Shown: positions 24,196-33,915, counted from the first letter of the stretch. The stretch: DNA of 64,000 nt from Sporosarcina sp. FSL K6-1508 (GCF_038007465.1 NZ_JBBOXF010000001.1:1548501-1612500); one strand, 5' to 3'. Notes: generated by a model from the letters alone, not told the origin. Numbers and translations: made by a program.

Positions 24196-24927
24196 TTTTG
24201 TAGAGGTAAGTGATCTTCTTCTAAAGAAAATAGAGGCTGCGATGGAGGCAGCGAGAAATAGGGCTGCAGCTGAAACGAATAATTCATCTCCGCCATTTTT
24301 TACTGCAATGCCAATAAATGCCCATATGAAAACTGCGTTGAATGCTATGTCTGCATAATGGTACAAAAAATGAAGAGCAATCGCAGTAGCAAACGTTAGG
24401 TAGATAACGGTCCATAAAGGATCACTTAGACCCCACCCAGACCACTCGTGCAACGTCAGGACATAGCTGACGTTTGCAATGGTGGCGACAAAAGTCCAGC
24501 CAAGATAGACAGCAATCGGACCTCTTTCGTAAAAATGATTATCTCTTTTAGAGTACGTAAAGTAAATGGTCAATAGCGTGACGAGAAGTAGTACAATGAC
24601 AACAATCGTCCATTCAAAAAAGCCAAAATGCCAGAGCAGTATCCAAGCAATGTTAAATAGGCAGCTGGTCACAAATAGGACAGCTCTTCGGGTAAATAAC
24701 GCATGTTCAACTGTTGCTTTGTTTCGCATGAAGCCATACAACCAGATAGCGAGAAGCAGGTAAATAACTGCCCAAATTGAAAATACATAACCTGCTGGTG
24801 TAAATAGCACTGGTAAGCTATTTGAAATTTCCCCAGTTGTTTTACCGTTGATAGGCATTATATTCGCAGCTGCATTGACTAGGATAACTGCAATGAGCGA
24901 AAAAATCATAATCATAATTCTAAACAT
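24193..24927 (-). CDS. TspO/MBR-family tryptophan-rich membrane protein
   Basis: 244 residues, about seven helices, longer than the 5-helix TspO core. The motif FTPAGYVFSIWAVIY corresponds to the family's Pro-Ala-W-x-F region, and conserved Trp residues follow (LYGF..., NIAWILLWHFGFFEW, YLGWTFVATIANVS, GWGLSDPLWT). The ~250-residue members ('tryptophan-rich sensory protein') have no proven ligand; TspO proper binds porphyrins. The AGGAGG site precedes the ATG by 7 bases. Single gene converging on thiT. Confidence 0.82.
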   Translation of the reverse strand: MFRIMIMIFSLIAVILVNAAANIMPINGKTTGEISNSLPVLFTPAGYVFSIWAVIYLLLAIWLYGFMRNKATVEHALFTRRAVLFVTSCLFNIAWILLWHFGFFEWTIVVIVLLLVTLLTIYFTYSKRDNHFYERGPIAVYLGWTFVATIANVSYVLTLHEWSGWGLSDPLWTVIYLTFATAIALHFLYHYADIAFNAVFIWAFIGIAVKNGGDELFVSAAALFLAASIAASIFFRRRSLTSTK

Positions 24928-25086
24928 ATTTAAATCCTCCTACTGAACAGTATACAGAGGAATGGGAGAACCTGCGAAGGAAAGTATGAACCTTCCGTCA
25001 CAATTGTAATATTTCGCTTCCCGAATATTCATGTTATAATCAAGAGGTGTTTTTGGAAAATTTAGAATGAATCAGGGGGAATTATA

Positions 25087-26889
25087 ATGACGCAAAAAAT
25101 GTATTCAGAAGTGTGGGATCTTGATGTGTTTTTTAAAGGTGGAAGTGGATCACAAGAATTGCGAACACACTTGGATAATCTGAAAGAAAGTCTCAGTTCA
25201 TTAGAAGAAACGGCATCTGCATTTCTAGTTCCTAAGTCAGCAGATGTAGCAAAAGAAGTGTCAATTCTAATTGAATCCCTGAAAGAGGTTGCACTTAATC
25301 TGTCGCAAGCAGGCGCTGTTATCGGGTGTTTCCTTGCGGCAGATACAACAGATAAAAAAGCATTACAACTGCAAGGTGAAACGGGCGCACTTGGGGCACG
25401 CTTTTCTACGGTCGGGCTTAAAATTAGGCAAACACTTGCAAAAGCGGATGAGGATACATGGAATGGGTTAATCGAGTCGGACGAACTCAAAGAGTTTGCA
25501 TTTGTACTGAACGAGTGGCGTGAAGAAGTCGAATTGAAACTATCCGAACAGGAAGAGAGTTTAATTACCTCACTAAGCGTCGACGGCTATCATGGCTGGG
25601 GGCAGTTATACGACATGCTCGTCGGCGATATAAAAATAAAAATTGAATTGGCTGGGGAGCAAAAAGAACTTTCTGTAGGCCAGGCGAATAACCTAAGTTC
25701 ACATGAAGATGCAAACGTACGAAAAAGCTCATTTGAGGCATTGGAAGAAGCTTGGGAAGGGAAAGAAGATTTCTTTGCATCGGCTTTAAATCACATTGCT
25801 GGCTTTAGACTGGAAGTTTACAAAAAACGAGGCTGGAATTCGGTATTAAAAGAACCTCTTCTTCGTAATCGGATGAGTGAAGAAACACTTGATGCGATGT
25901 GGGGAGCAATTGGTGCAAATAAAGCGCCGTTTGTCGAATACTTAAAGGTGAAGGCGAGAATGCTAGGTACTGAAAAGATGAACTGGTATGATATTGATGC
26001 ACCAGTAACAGCATCGACAAAAAAGATGTCCTATCAAGAAGGCGCAGAATTTATCTTAAAGCATTTTGGTGAATTTGGACCAGAGTTAGAAGCGTTTTCC
26101 CGTCAGGCTTTTGAAGATAGCTGGATTGAGGCGGAAGACCGTCCGAATAAACGTCCCGGCGGTTTCTGTACGGGTATGCCGGTGTCCGAACAGTCCCGTA
26201 TATTCATGACCTATAGTGGCACCATGTCAAATGTTGCAACACTTGCCCATGAGCTAGGCCACGCGTTTCATTCATACGCGCTGCGCCCCGTCCATTGGAT
26301 GAATCGTCAATATGCGATGGGAGTAGCTGAAACAGCATCGACATTCGCGGAGATGATTGTCGCAGATGCTGCAGTGAAAGCCGCGGAAACGAAGGATGAA
26401 AAAATTGCGTTGCTGGAAGACAAAATTCAACGTAGTGTAGCATTCTTTATGAATATCCATGCAAGATTTCTTTTCGAAACAAGGTTCTATGAAGAACGCA
26501 AAAATGGTATTGTGCCGGCAGCTAGATTGAACGAATTAATGGCAGAAGCACAACAAGAAGCATACGGGGATGCTCTTGATACAGTTCATCCGCATTTCTG
26601 GGCTTCGAAACTCCATTTCTATATTACGGGTGTGCAATTCTATAACTTCCCGTATACGTTTGGTTATTTGTTCTCCTTGAGCATTTATGCGAAAGCTTTA
26701 GAAGACGGCGCAGGATTTGAACAGAAATATATGGCGCTTTTGCGGGACACTGCAGTTATGAGTGTTGAAGATCTTGCGATGAAACACCTTGGTGAGGATA
26801 TTACAAAACAAGAGTTCTGGGCAAAAGGCGTAGCACTATGCGTGAAAGATGTAGAGGAGTTCTTGGAACTTACTTCGGTAAAAGGGTGA
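25087..26889 (+). CDS. M3-family oligoendopeptidase (PepF type)
   Basis: 600-residue zinc peptidase. The HELGH motif is at residues 388-392 (LAHELGHAFHSY) and the downstream Glu in VAETASTFAEM provides the third zinc ligand. The helical N-terminal cap and C-terminal HPHFWASKLHFYI block with YNFPYTFGYLFS are typical of PepF/M3B enzymes, which cut short oligopeptides in the cytoplasm. Length matches the family. The ribosome site is AGGGGGA. A GNAT gene begins 8 bases after the stop, whose GGGTGA also overlaps that gene's ribosome site, so the two form an operon. Confidence 0.92.
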   Translation: MTQKMYSEVWDLDVFFKGGSGSQELRTHLDNLKESLSSLEETASAFLVPKSADVAKEVSILIESLKEVALNLSQAGAVIGCFLAADTTDKKALQLQGETGALGARFSTVGLKIRQTLAKADEDTWNGLIESDELKEFAFVLNEWREEVELKLSEQEESLITSLSVDGYHGWGQLYDMLVGDIKIKIELAGEQKELSVGQANNLSSHEDANVRKSSFEALEEAWEGKEDFFASALNHIAGFRLEVYKKRGWNSVLKEPLLRNRMSEETLDAMWGAIGANKAPFVEYLKVKARMLGTEKMNWYDIDAPVTASTKKMSYQEGAEFILKHFGEFGPELEAFSRQAFEDSWIEAEDRPNKRPGGFCTGMPVSEQSRIFMTYSGTMSNVATLAHELGHAFHSYALRPVHWMNRQYAMGVAETASTFAEMIVADAAVKAAETKDEKIALLEDKIQRSVAFFMNIHARFLFETRFYEERKNGIVPAARLNELMAEAQQEAYGDALDTVHPHFWASKLHFYITGVQFYNFPYTFGYLFSLSIYAKALEDGAGFEQKYMALLRDTAVMSVEDLAMKHLGEDITKQEFWAKGVALCVKDVEEFLELTSVKG

Positions 26890-26896
26890 ATATGAA

Positions 26897-27442
26897 TTGA
26901 TTTTGCTTGAAGGGCAAACTTGTTACTTACGAATATTGACGGAGGAAGACGCCTCTATCTTTACAAAATTGCTGAAGGCTAATATTGAATATTGGTCTAT
27001 TTTCGAACCGCGGCATGAAAGCAGTTATTTTACTGTAGCAGTCCAAAGGGAGAAAATCAGGGAGTCGATTTATCAAATGAGGGACCGCAGAGAGTATAAC
27101 TTCGGAATCTTTGAGTCGGCCACCAGTAAGCTGATTGGCCATATCTCGCTTTACAGCATCAAAAGACTCCCTTTTTCCAGCGGTTTTGTAGGCTATTCAA
27201 TCGATGAACGTGAAACGGGCAGGGGTATTGGCACGGAAGCAGTCAACCTTGTCACTAAATTTGCTTTCGAGAAAATCGCCTTACATCGGGTAGAGGCCTA
27301 TGTGTCTCCCCGTAATGGCGGCTCGTTAAAAGTTCTGGAGAAGTCCGGATACCTCCAAGAAGGACTGTTGCGCAAACTTCTATACATTAACGGTGTTTGG
27401 GAAGATCATTATATTTACGCAATAGTGGAGGATGATTTTTGA
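26897..27442 (+). CDS. GNAT acetyltransferase (RimJ/RimL type)
   Basis: 181-residue N-acetyltransferase. The acetyl-CoA loop is in SIDERETGRGIGTEAVNLVT and the C-terminal RVEAYVSPRNGGSLKVLEKS with GYLQEGLLRKLLYINGVWED is typical for RimJ/RimL/SpeG-like enzymes acetylating protein N-termini or small amines. The start is TTG at 26897; an ATG at 26891 is out of frame with an immediate stop. Translated from the peptidase transcript. A terminator follows 40 bases after the stop. Confidence 0.88.
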   Translation: MILLEGQTCYLRILTEEDASIFTKLLKANIEYWSIFEPRHESSYFTVAVQREKIRESIYQMRDRREYNFGIFESATSKLIGHISLYSIKRLPFSSGFVGYSIDERETGRGIGTEAVNLVTKFAFEKIALHRVEAYVSPRNGGSLKVLEKSGYLQEGLLRKLLYINGVWEDHYIYAIVEDDF

Positions 27443-27480
27443 AAGGGTAAGAGCGCATTGCGGAGATTATCAGCTAAAAT

Positions 27481-27518
27481 AAAAAGCCGGTTCCTGTAAA
27501 AAAGGAATCGGCTTTTGT
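27481..27518. terminator. Terminator between the GNAT and carbonic anhydrase genes
   Basis: AAAAGCCGGTTCCT/AGGAATCGGCTTTT stem with one mismatch and A-rich loop; convergent genes on either side. Confidence 0.88.
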
Positions 27519-27543
27519 ATATTTCCCGGGAAATAGGTCGAAT

Positions 27544-28119
27544 TTATTTTACGGTATTAAATTTGTAGCCGTCAACAATTGTATCGAGTTTTCCAGTATC
27601 AGGGTGGACAACAAGTCCATGGACAGCTACTTTTTTATCCATAAGGGGATGATTCCGTACAGCATCGACACTCATCTTGACGCTTTCAATCACATCACCA
27701 AACCCATGCAGCCAATCTTCCATATCGACACCCGAATACTTAAGCGTTTTAAAAATGTTTTCATCAATCCCGCGATGGACCATTTTTTCTATAATACGCT
27801 CTGTATCGACAGCGCTCATTCCACAATCGTGATGTCCAACAATGTAAACTTCATCGGCCTGCAGTTCGTAAACTGCCACTAGTAGGCTTCTCATAATACC
27901 ACCGAATGGATGTGTGACAACTGCGCCGGCACTTTTAATGATTTTCGCGTCGCCATTTTTTAAGTTCATCGCCTTAGGCAATAATTCAGTCAGCCTTGTA
28001 TCCATACAAGTCAGAACTACAATTCGTTTGTCGGGAAATTTTGTTGTTGCGTACTGTTCATACTTTTTTTCGGTTACGAATGTTTCATTAAACTTAAGGA
28101 TTTCTGAAAGAATTGTCAT
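27544..28119 (-). CDS. Beta-class carbonic anhydrase
   Basis: 191-residue enzyme, close in layout to B. subtilis YtiB. Zinc ligands C38 (LTCMDTRL), H96 and C99 (VGHHDCGM), with the catalytic D40-R42 dyad, are all present. It interconverts CO2 and bicarbonate in the cytoplasm. Two adjacent ATG codons (28122, 28119) follow GGGAG; the second has the better spacing. Single gene with its own upstream spacer of about 170 bases. Confidence 0.93.
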   Translation of the reverse strand: MTILSEILKFNETFVTEKKYEQYATTKFPDKRIVVLTCMDTRLTELLPKAMNLKNGDAKIIKSAGAVVTHPFGGIMRSLLVAVYELQADEVYIVGHHDCGMSAVDTERIIEKMVHRGIDENIFKTLKYSGVDMEDWLHGFGDVIESVKMSVDAVRNHPLMDKKVAVHGLVVHPDTGKLDTIVDGYKFNTVK

Positions 28120-28255
28120 CATATACTCCCATTCTGTAAGTTTTTATTTATCCCGCCTTAACGAGAAATTCAAGATTTGAAGGAAAGCAGAATAATCAGT
28201 GGTGAATGAAACCCATTGATTTTTTAGTTTGGTTTTATCATACTAGAAAATATAT

Positions 28256-28286
28256 AAAAAGAAAAGAGTTGCCGAGAGGCAACTCT
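28256..28286 (-). terminator. Terminator of the 46-residue gene
   Basis: AGAGTTGCC-GAGA-GGCAACTCT hairpin directly after the stop; on the minus strand CTTTTCTTTTT follows. Confidence 0.9.
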
Positions 28287-28426
28287 TAGAATTTCGTATC
28301 TGGTTTTGGATCAATTGTAGAAGCGTCAGCAGATGGCATAGCTGAAGAAAGATAGTGCATTGTGAACGTTGCTGCCATACCGAGACAAACTGCGAAACCG
28401 ATAACTGTAGTGAACATCAAGCCCAT
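28286..28426 (-). CDS. Small membrane protein, function unknown
   Basis: 46 residues: MGLMFTTVIGFAVCLGMAAT, FTMHYLSSAMPSAD, ASTIDPKPDTKF. One membrane helix (residues 2-22) with a polar C-terminal tail. The frame is supported by GAGAGGGG 8 bases upstream of the ATG and by a terminator whose stem begins at the stop codon. It is a monocistronic gene between two larger minus-strand genes. I do not recognise the family. Confidence 0.72.
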   Translation of the reverse strand: MGLMFTTVIGFAVCLGMAATFTMHYLSSAMPSADASTIDPKPDTKF

Positions 28427-28534
28427 ATATATGACCCCTCTCGACTATGATAATTTGATACTGTCTTCATTATACAATAAAAAACCAAAAGTTTTAAGGG
28501 TTTCATAAAATGTTTTTAGTAATTGTGACGTTTC

Positions 28535-29767
28535 TTAGAAAGCCCAGTTACCTTTGCGGAATACTGGCTCTGTTGAACCATCGTCATGTATCCCATCAAT
28601 ATCCATATTATCAGAACCAACCATGAAGTCAACGTGAGTAATAGATTGGTTCAAACCATTTTCCACTAACTCTTCACGTGACATTGTTTTGCCGCCTTCA
28701 ATACAAAATGCATACGCACTCCCAAGCGCAAAGTGATTCGAAGCATTTTCGTCGAACAGTGTATTATAGAAGAGCAAACCTGATTGTGAAATCGGTGATG
28801 CATGGGGAACAAGGGCGACTTCACCAAGATGTTTTGCGCCTTCATCGGTATCAATCAGACGTTGTAGGACGTCTTGCCCCTGTTCGGCGGATACGTCAGC
28901 AACTCGTCCATTTTCAAATGTAATTTTGAAGTTATCGATGATATTGCCGCCGTAGCTTAATGGTTTAGTACTTGATACATAGCCATTGACACCCGTTTTC
29001 AAAGGAACAGTGAATACTTCTTCCGTTGGCATATTCGCCATGAAAGTGTGTCCCTTTTCATTGACGCTACCAGCTCCGCACCATAAGTGGCCTTCTGGCA
29101 ATTCAACGATAAGGTCAGTGCCAGGCGCTTTATAATGAAGTTTGCGATATCTTTTTTCATTCAAGTAGTCAACTTTAGCATGCAAATTATTATCATGGTT
29201 AACCCATTCTTGTACAGGGTCTTGCTTGTCTGTACGGACTGCTTTGAATATAGCAGTCCAAAGCGCAGTAACCTGTTCTTCTTCCGATAAATCCGGGAAC
29301 ACTTTAGCTGCCCATGCTTTGGAAGGAGCAGCTATTACAGTCCAACTGATTTTATCAGACTGTACGTACTGACGATATTTGTCGAGTGCAATACCCGTGG
29401 CTTTTTGGGAATCTCCAATGCGCGTTGAATCGATGCCGTTTAATAGGTCGGGGCTTTGGGAAACGATGCTCATGAATGCAGCCCCTTTTTCCGCAAGTTG
29501 TTCGCGCTCCATTACTTTCCATTCAGGGAATTCGGAAAAAGAGTCGGCAGGCGCTTTTTCGAAACGAAGTCGGGAAACAGTATCATCAGACCAATCTACA
29601 AATACTTGACGCGCACCTGCATCGTACGCATTTTCGGTGACGAGACGGACGAATTCTGCAGTTTCAGTAGACGCGCTGATGTAAAGGTATTGGTTAGGTT
29701 GAATGTTGACCCCAACCTGCACTGCAAGTTTAGCGTAGCGGGATAGTTGTTTTTCAAAAGTGGACAT
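28535..29767 (-). CDS. M29-family aminopeptidase (AmpS/PepS type)
   Basis: 410-residue metallo-aminopeptidase. Conserved elements include LPEGHLWCGAGSVNEKGHTF with MANMPTEEVFT (metal-binding Glu residues), EDG-like LGEVALVP and the C-terminal HVDFMVGSDNMDIDGIHDDG (His and Asp ligands). Length matches AmpS/AmpT/PepS. It releases N-terminal residues from peptides in the cytoplasm. ATG at 29767 follows AAAGGAG. Monocistronic. Confidence 0.93.
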   Translation of the reverse strand: MSTFEKQLSRYAKLAVQVGVNIQPNQYLYISASTETAEFVRLVTENAYDAGARQVFVDWSDDTVSRLRFEKAPADSFSEFPEWKVMEREQLAEKGAAFMSIVSQSPDLLNGIDSTRIGDSQKATGIALDKYRQYVQSDKISWTVIAAPSKAWAAKVFPDLSEEEQVTALWTAIFKAVRTDKQDPVQEWVNHDNNLHAKVDYLNEKRYRKLHYKAPGTDLIVELPEGHLWCGAGSVNEKGHTFMANMPTEEVFTVPLKTGVNGYVSSTKPLSYGGNIIDNFKITFENGRVADVSAEQGQDVLQRLIDTDEGAKHLGEVALVPHASPISQSGLLFYNTLFDENASNHFALGSAYAFCIEGGKTMSREELVENGLNQSITHVDFMVGSDNMDIDGIHDDGSTEPVFRKGNWAF

Positions 29768-29952
29768 GAATAATTACTCCTTTCTTTATCTTCTTAATAG
29801 TACCAATTTAATAGCCCTGCCTGCAACGTCGAATATAATAGACGAAATGTGACGTTATGGAAAATCTCAACTATTTAATACTTCACCTCTTCTAAAGAAT
29901 AGTCTTAAGATGCCGAAATAAGAAGAAGAATGGAATATTTGGAGGGTCAACT

Positions 29953-30768
29953 ATGGATTTATCAACAGTAATTGGTCTAGTATTAGGGTTTGTAGCACTT
30001 CTTGTCGGTATGACGATGAAAGGTGTCCCGGTAGATAGCTTATTTAATATGGCAGCTATACTAATAATAATTGTAGGAACGCTTGCAGCTGTTATCATTG
30101 CATTTCCAATGAATGAGTTAAAACGTGTACCTAAATTATTTGGCGTGCTTTTTAAAGAACAAAAACTTGCTTCCGACTCTGACATCATACGTATGTTTTC
30201 AGGGTGGGCAGACATTGCACGTCGCGAAGGATTATTATCACTTGAAGCTAAAACTGACGAAATAAATGACCCGTTTTTGAAAAATGGTTTGGGCCTCGCA
30301 ATTGATGGACAAAACGCCGATTATATTCGTGATGTGCTAAGTGAAGAAGTGGAAGCTATGGAAGACCGGCATTCCGCGGGAGCACAAATATTCTCTCAGG
30401 CGGGAACGTATGCCCCTACACTTGGAGTATTGGGAGCGGTGGTAGGTCTGATTGCTGCACTTGGTAATTTGAATGACATTGATGCACTCGGCCATGCCAT
30501 TTCCGCAGCTTTCATAGCAACGCTACTTGGTATTTTTACGGGTTATGTACTCTGGCACCCATTTGCGAATAAATTAAAACGTAAATCACACGAAGAGGTA
30601 AGACAGAAGAAAATGATGATCGAAGGGGTTCTTTCAGTTCTTGAAGGAGAGGCGCCGCGCGTCATTGAGCAGAAACTTTCTTCCTACCTATCCGCGGAAG
30701 AACGTCGAAAACTGTCTACAGCGAATTCAGCGGATAAGGGGGATGGCCAGGTTGTCGAAGAGACGTAA
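29953..30768 (+). CDS. motA: Flagellar stator protein MotA
   Basis: 271 residues with four membrane helices: two near the N-terminus and two in AGTYAPTLGVLGAVVGLIAA and HAISAAFIATLLGIFTGYVL. The cytoplasmic loop with RREGLLSLE and EDRHSAGAQIF contacts the rotor. Very close to B. subtilis MotA (proton-type). Forms the stator with MotB encoded next. The ribosome site GGAGGG precedes the ATG. The upstream 185 bases should hold the (possibly sigma-D) promoter, which I could not define. Confidence 0.95.
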   Translation: MDLSTVIGLVLGFVALLVGMTMKGVPVDSLFNMAAILIIIVGTLAAVIIAFPMNELKRVPKLFGVLFKEQKLASDSDIIRMFSGWADIARREGLLSLEAKTDEINDPFLKNGLGLAIDGQNADYIRDVLSEEVEAMEDRHSAGAQIFSQAGTYAPTLGVLGAVVGLIAALGNLNDIDALGHAISAAFIATLLGIFTGYVLWHPFANKLKRKSHEEVRQKKMMIEGVLSVLEGEAPRVIEQKLSSYLSAEERRKLSTANSADKGDGQVVEET

Positions 30769-31510
30769 GAGAAAAAAGGATGATCACCATATAGATGAAT
30801 CTTGGCTTTTGCCATACTCCGACCTTATGACTCTTCTTCTCGCGTTATTTATCGTGCTGTTTGCCTCAAGTTCGGTAGATGAAGTCAAACTAAAACAGAT
30901 GTCAGCTGTGTTCAGTGAAATATTTGACAGCGGGCAAGGCGTGATGGACAATGCAGCGCCTACAACAGTCCCGATACCGAAAGATTCAGTTGGTTCCAAC
31001 GATGAGAATGCATCCTATTTAGAAGATCAGAAGTCGCTTGGTGAAATACAGGACAGAGTTGATGACTATATTGCAGTTAACGAATTGGAGAATCAGTTTG
31101 AAACAAAACTGACGGATGAAGGACTGTTGGTAACGATTAGGGATAGTATCCTCTTTAGTCCGGGGAGGGCGGATATTAAGCCGGAATACAAAGGGGTTGC
31201 AGATGATATTGCGGACCTTCTTGTTTTTGACCCTCCTCGTCAAATCGTCGTTACTGGTCATACGGATAATGTTCCAATCGGAAATGCACAATTTCAATCA
31301 AACTGGGAGCTCAGCGTAATGAGAGCTGTTAACTTTTTGAAAAGTATTGTGAGAAATGAAGAAATCAATCCACTTTTATTCAGTGCTAAAGGATACGGCG
31401 AGTTTCAGCCGATCGAATCGAATGGAACAGCTGAAGGACGAAGCAAAAATCGTCGGGTAGAAGTACTTATCCAGCCACTTGTCTTAGAAGATGGGACAGC
31501 AGTTGAATAA
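30752..31510 (+). CDS. motB: Flagellar stator protein MotB
   Basis: 252 residues: basic N-terminus (SKRRKRKKDDHH), one helix with the proton-binding Asp in LLPYSDLMTLLLALFIVLFA, a linker, and the OmpA/MotB peptidoglycan-binding domain (VTGHTDNVPIGNAQFQSNWE, AKGYGEFQPI, GRSKNRRVEV). It overlaps motA by 17 bases. TTG at 30752 is preferred because AAGGGGG lies 9 bases before it; the ATG at 30743 abuts that site but would give an MARL start like the B. subtilis MAR start. Either is possible. Confidence 0.93.
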   Translation: MSKRRKRKKDDHHIDESWLLPYSDLMTLLLALFIVLFASSSVDEVKLKQMSAVFSEIFDSGQGVMDNAAPTTVPIPKDSVGSNDENASYLEDQKSLGEIQDRVDDYIAVNELENQFETKLTDEGLLVTIRDSILFSPGRADIKPEYKGVADDIADLLVFDPPRQIVVTGHTDNVPIGNAQFQSNWELSVMRAVNFLKSIVRNEEINPLLFSAKGYGEFQPIESNGTAEGRSKNRRVEVLIQPLVLEDGTAVE

Positions 31511-31553
31511 AAAAAGATTCGCCGGTTAATTCAACCCGGTGAATCTTTTTTTA
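31510..31553. terminator. Bidirectional terminator between motB and yfkK
   Basis: AAAAAAGATTCGCCGG/CCCGGTGAATCTTTTTTT stem between convergent genes. Confidence 0.9.
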
Positions 31554-31556
31554 TTG

Positions 31557-31778
31557 TCATTTTCGTAGTGTACCAAGTTCTGCTGCAATTGCTTGCATTT
31601 CATTTGGTGTAATCGTATCCCGTTTCATAACCATTTTATACATATAATGCAAATCTTCATATTTAGAAGTACTGAAATTCTCCGCTTTTAATGCAGCTGA
31701 ATTAACCATACGAAGTTTTTCTGTAATCTTCTCAATCATATAGATCACATTTTCTGATGTCGGGTTAGATAAATCCAT
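31557..31778 (-). CDS. yfkK: UPF0435 (DUF1128) protein YfkK
   Basis: 73-residue helical protein. The blocks MDLSNPTSENVIYMIEKITE, KYEDLHYMYKMVMKRD and TPNEMQAIAAELGTLRK match B. subtilis YfkK nearly position by position. Function unknown. The start at 31778 follows GGAAGGTGG; the longer frame to 31853 has no site of its own. Converges on motB. Confidence 0.92.
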   Translation of the reverse strand: MDLSNPTSENVIYMIEKITEKLRMVNSAALKAENFSTSKYEDLHYMYKMVMKRDTITPNEMQAIAAELGTLRK

Positions 31779-31949
31779 AGTTTTGTCCACCTTCCATTGC
31801 TCTTTTGGACTTATCATTTCACTATTCTCCCGAACTGTCAAATTGAAGAACAAAAGTGGAAGTGGCTATTCAGCCAAGATCAGTAAGTAAACTGCAGTTG
31901 AATTCCTTCACACAGTACGAGATTTCATAATTACCTAGACAACAGTAGA

Positions 31950-33308
31950 TTATCCTCGTTTTGCGGCTTCCCTTTCTTCTTTGAGTTTTGCATTGAAACG
32001 TTTTGTTTCAAAGACGATGACACCGGACAATCCGAGAAGCCCAATTAAGTTCGGTATTGCCATCAGCCCATTCATGACGTCTGCGAACAACCAAACTGCA
32101 TCAAGAGTCGCGGTAGCTCCTATAAAGATGACTGCAATAAATACGATGCGGTAGTAAATCAAAACCGTTGGATTCGGGAACAAGTATTGGAAACATTTCT
32201 CTCCGTAATAGGCCCATCCGAAAATTGTAGATGTCGCAAAGAATATCAATCCAATTGCAACAACAATCGGTCCTGCGTTTCCAAGAAACTCACCGAACGC
32301 TGCAGCTGTAAGAGAACCGGCTTCAATGCTCTTGTCTTTCCACATACCCGACATGACGATAGTTACTCCGGTAATTGAACAGATAACTAGGGTATCGAAT
32401 AATACTTGTGTCATGGAAACGAGTGCTTGACGACCTGGTAAGTCTGTTCTAGCTGCAGCAGCAGCAATTGGAGCAGACCCAAGACCTGCCTCGTTGGAGA
32501 AGAGCCCGCGTGCAACCCCGAAACGGATGGCCGCACCGATTGCGCCCCCAACAGCCGCTTCACCAGTAAACGCAAATTTGAATATCGTTGCAAAAGCTTC
32601 TGGAATCAAGTTGAAGTTCAAAATCATTACGATTAAACCTGCGATTAAATAGAAACCTGCCATAACCGGGACGAAAAACGATGTAACCTTACCGATCGTT
32701 TTAATGCCTCCAATAATAACCATTCCACCTAGAACGACAAGAATGGCTCCTGTAATCCAATGCGGAACATTAAACGTTGAATTCAAGACATCGGCAACTG
32801 CCTTCGATTGTGTTCCGTTACCAATCCCGAATGCTGCAATCGCGCCAAAAATAGCGAATAAGACGCCGAGCCATTTCATTTTCAGACCGTGTTCAAGATA
32901 GTACATTGGTCCGCCAGCCATTTGTCCATTGGCATCCTTGACCCTATATTTAACTGCAAGAATTGCTTCTCCGTATTTTGTAGCCATTCCGAAGAATCCG
33001 GCCATCCACATCCAGAACACTGCGCCCGGTCCGCCGAAGTAAATTGCTGTCGCAACTCCGACGATATTCCCAACACCGACTGTGGCCGCCATCGCTGTCA
33101 TAAGTGCCTGGAAGTGTGAAATATCACCTTCCGATGTTTTATCCTGATTTCTTGAGAAAACGAGTTTTAGTGCATAAGGTAACATACGTATTTGAATAAG
33201 TCCTAGTCTTACTGTTAAAAAGATCCCCGTTCCAACGAGAAGAATAAGCAAAGGCGGTCCCCAAATAAATCCGCTGGCCTTATCCAAAAAAGTAGTTAAT
33301 CCATCCAT
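31950..33308 (-). CDS. Sodium:alanine/glycine symporter (AgcS family)
   Basis: 452-residue secondary transporter with about 10-11 helices. Signatures: GNIVGVATAIYFGGPGAVFW, KYGEAILAVKYR, GGPMYYLE and SNEAGLGSAPIAAAAARTD, all of the alanine/glycine:cation symporter family (DagA/AlsT). It imports Ala or Gly with Na+ or H+. The ribosome site is TGGGGGT ahead of the ATG. Monocistronic; no terminator was recognised in the 96 bases downstream. Confidence 0.93.
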   Translation of the reverse strand: MDGLTTFLDKASGFIWGPPLLILLVGTGIFLTVRLGLIQIRMLPYALKLVFSRNQDKTSEGDISHFQALMTAMAATVGVGNIVGVATAIYFGGPGAVFWMWMAGFFGMATKYGEAILAVKYRVKDANGQMAGGPMYYLEHGLKMKWLGVLFAIFGAIAAFGIGNGTQSKAVADVLNSTFNVPHWITGAILVVLGGMVIIGGIKTIGKVTSFFVPVMAGFYLIAGLIVMILNFNLIPEAFATIFKFAFTGEAAVGGAIGAAIRFGVARGLFSNEAGLGSAPIAAAAARTDLPGRQALVSMTQVLFDTLVICSITGVTIVMSGMWKDKSIEAGSLTAAAFGEFLGNAGPIVVAIGLIFFATSTIFGWAYYGEKCFQYLFPNPTVLIYYRIVFIAVIFIGATATLDAVWLFADVMNGLMAIPNLIGLLGLSGVIVFETKRFNAKLKEEREAAKRG

Positions 33309-33534
33309 CCCATTACCCCCAGTTGATATGTTTTAGGTGCAACATTAATTTGCATAGTATTCGTTGATACCTCACATCCTCTCAATCTCTAAATTTCCCT
33401 ACCGTTATTGTTAATATTCCGAAAATTTACGGCATTCGTCAAGCTTTATTTTTATAGTTCCGACAACTTGTTTGTTTTTCTTTCTTGTGGGGTATAATTG
33501 TATATGCGAAAGAGTTTGAAATGGAGGGTTTATA

Positions 33535-33915
33535 ATGGGTAATAGCAAATTTGGCAAATTTATTATCTTTGGTGCACTTACAGGTGCGATTGTAAGCATG
33601 TTCGATCGGAGTACAAGAAATCAACTAGTCAAGAAATCAAACGACTATATAACGGAAATGAAATTTTATTCGAAAAATCCTGATGTGCTCAAATGGAAAC
33701 TGGAGGAGAAGAAAGATAAATATCAGTCGGTCTTCAAGCAACTATCGGGTGATGCATCTTATATTAAGGAGCAGGTAGAAGAGTTGAAAACATTAACACC
33801 ACAAGTAAAAGATTTAGTCATGGATACGAAGGATGCGTTTGTTGAGTCGAAAGATGAATACAAGTCAATTGTCAGTGAAACTCCATCGGAGGATAATATT
33901 GATTCAAAAAAGTGA
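33535..33915 (+). CDS. YtxH-like general stress/coiled-coil protein
   Basis: 126 residues. A short hydrophobic N-terminal segment (KFIIFGALTGAIVSMF) is followed by charged helical sequence (KLEEKKDKYQSVFKQ, KEQVEELKTLTPQVKDL). This layout is that of YtxH-domain proteins in Bacillales; the match is to layout more than to motif, so the family call is moderate. AGGGTTTATA precedes the ATG (GGAGGG at 9 bases). It is followed within about 26 bases by the BrkB gene, probably the same operon. Confidence 0.7.
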   Translation: MGNSKFGKFIIFGALTGAIVSMFDRSTRNQLVKKSNDYITEMKFYSKNPDVLKWKLEEKKDKYQSVFKQLSGDASYIKEQVEELKTLTPQVKDLVMDTKDAFVESKDEYKSIVSETPSEDNIDSKK

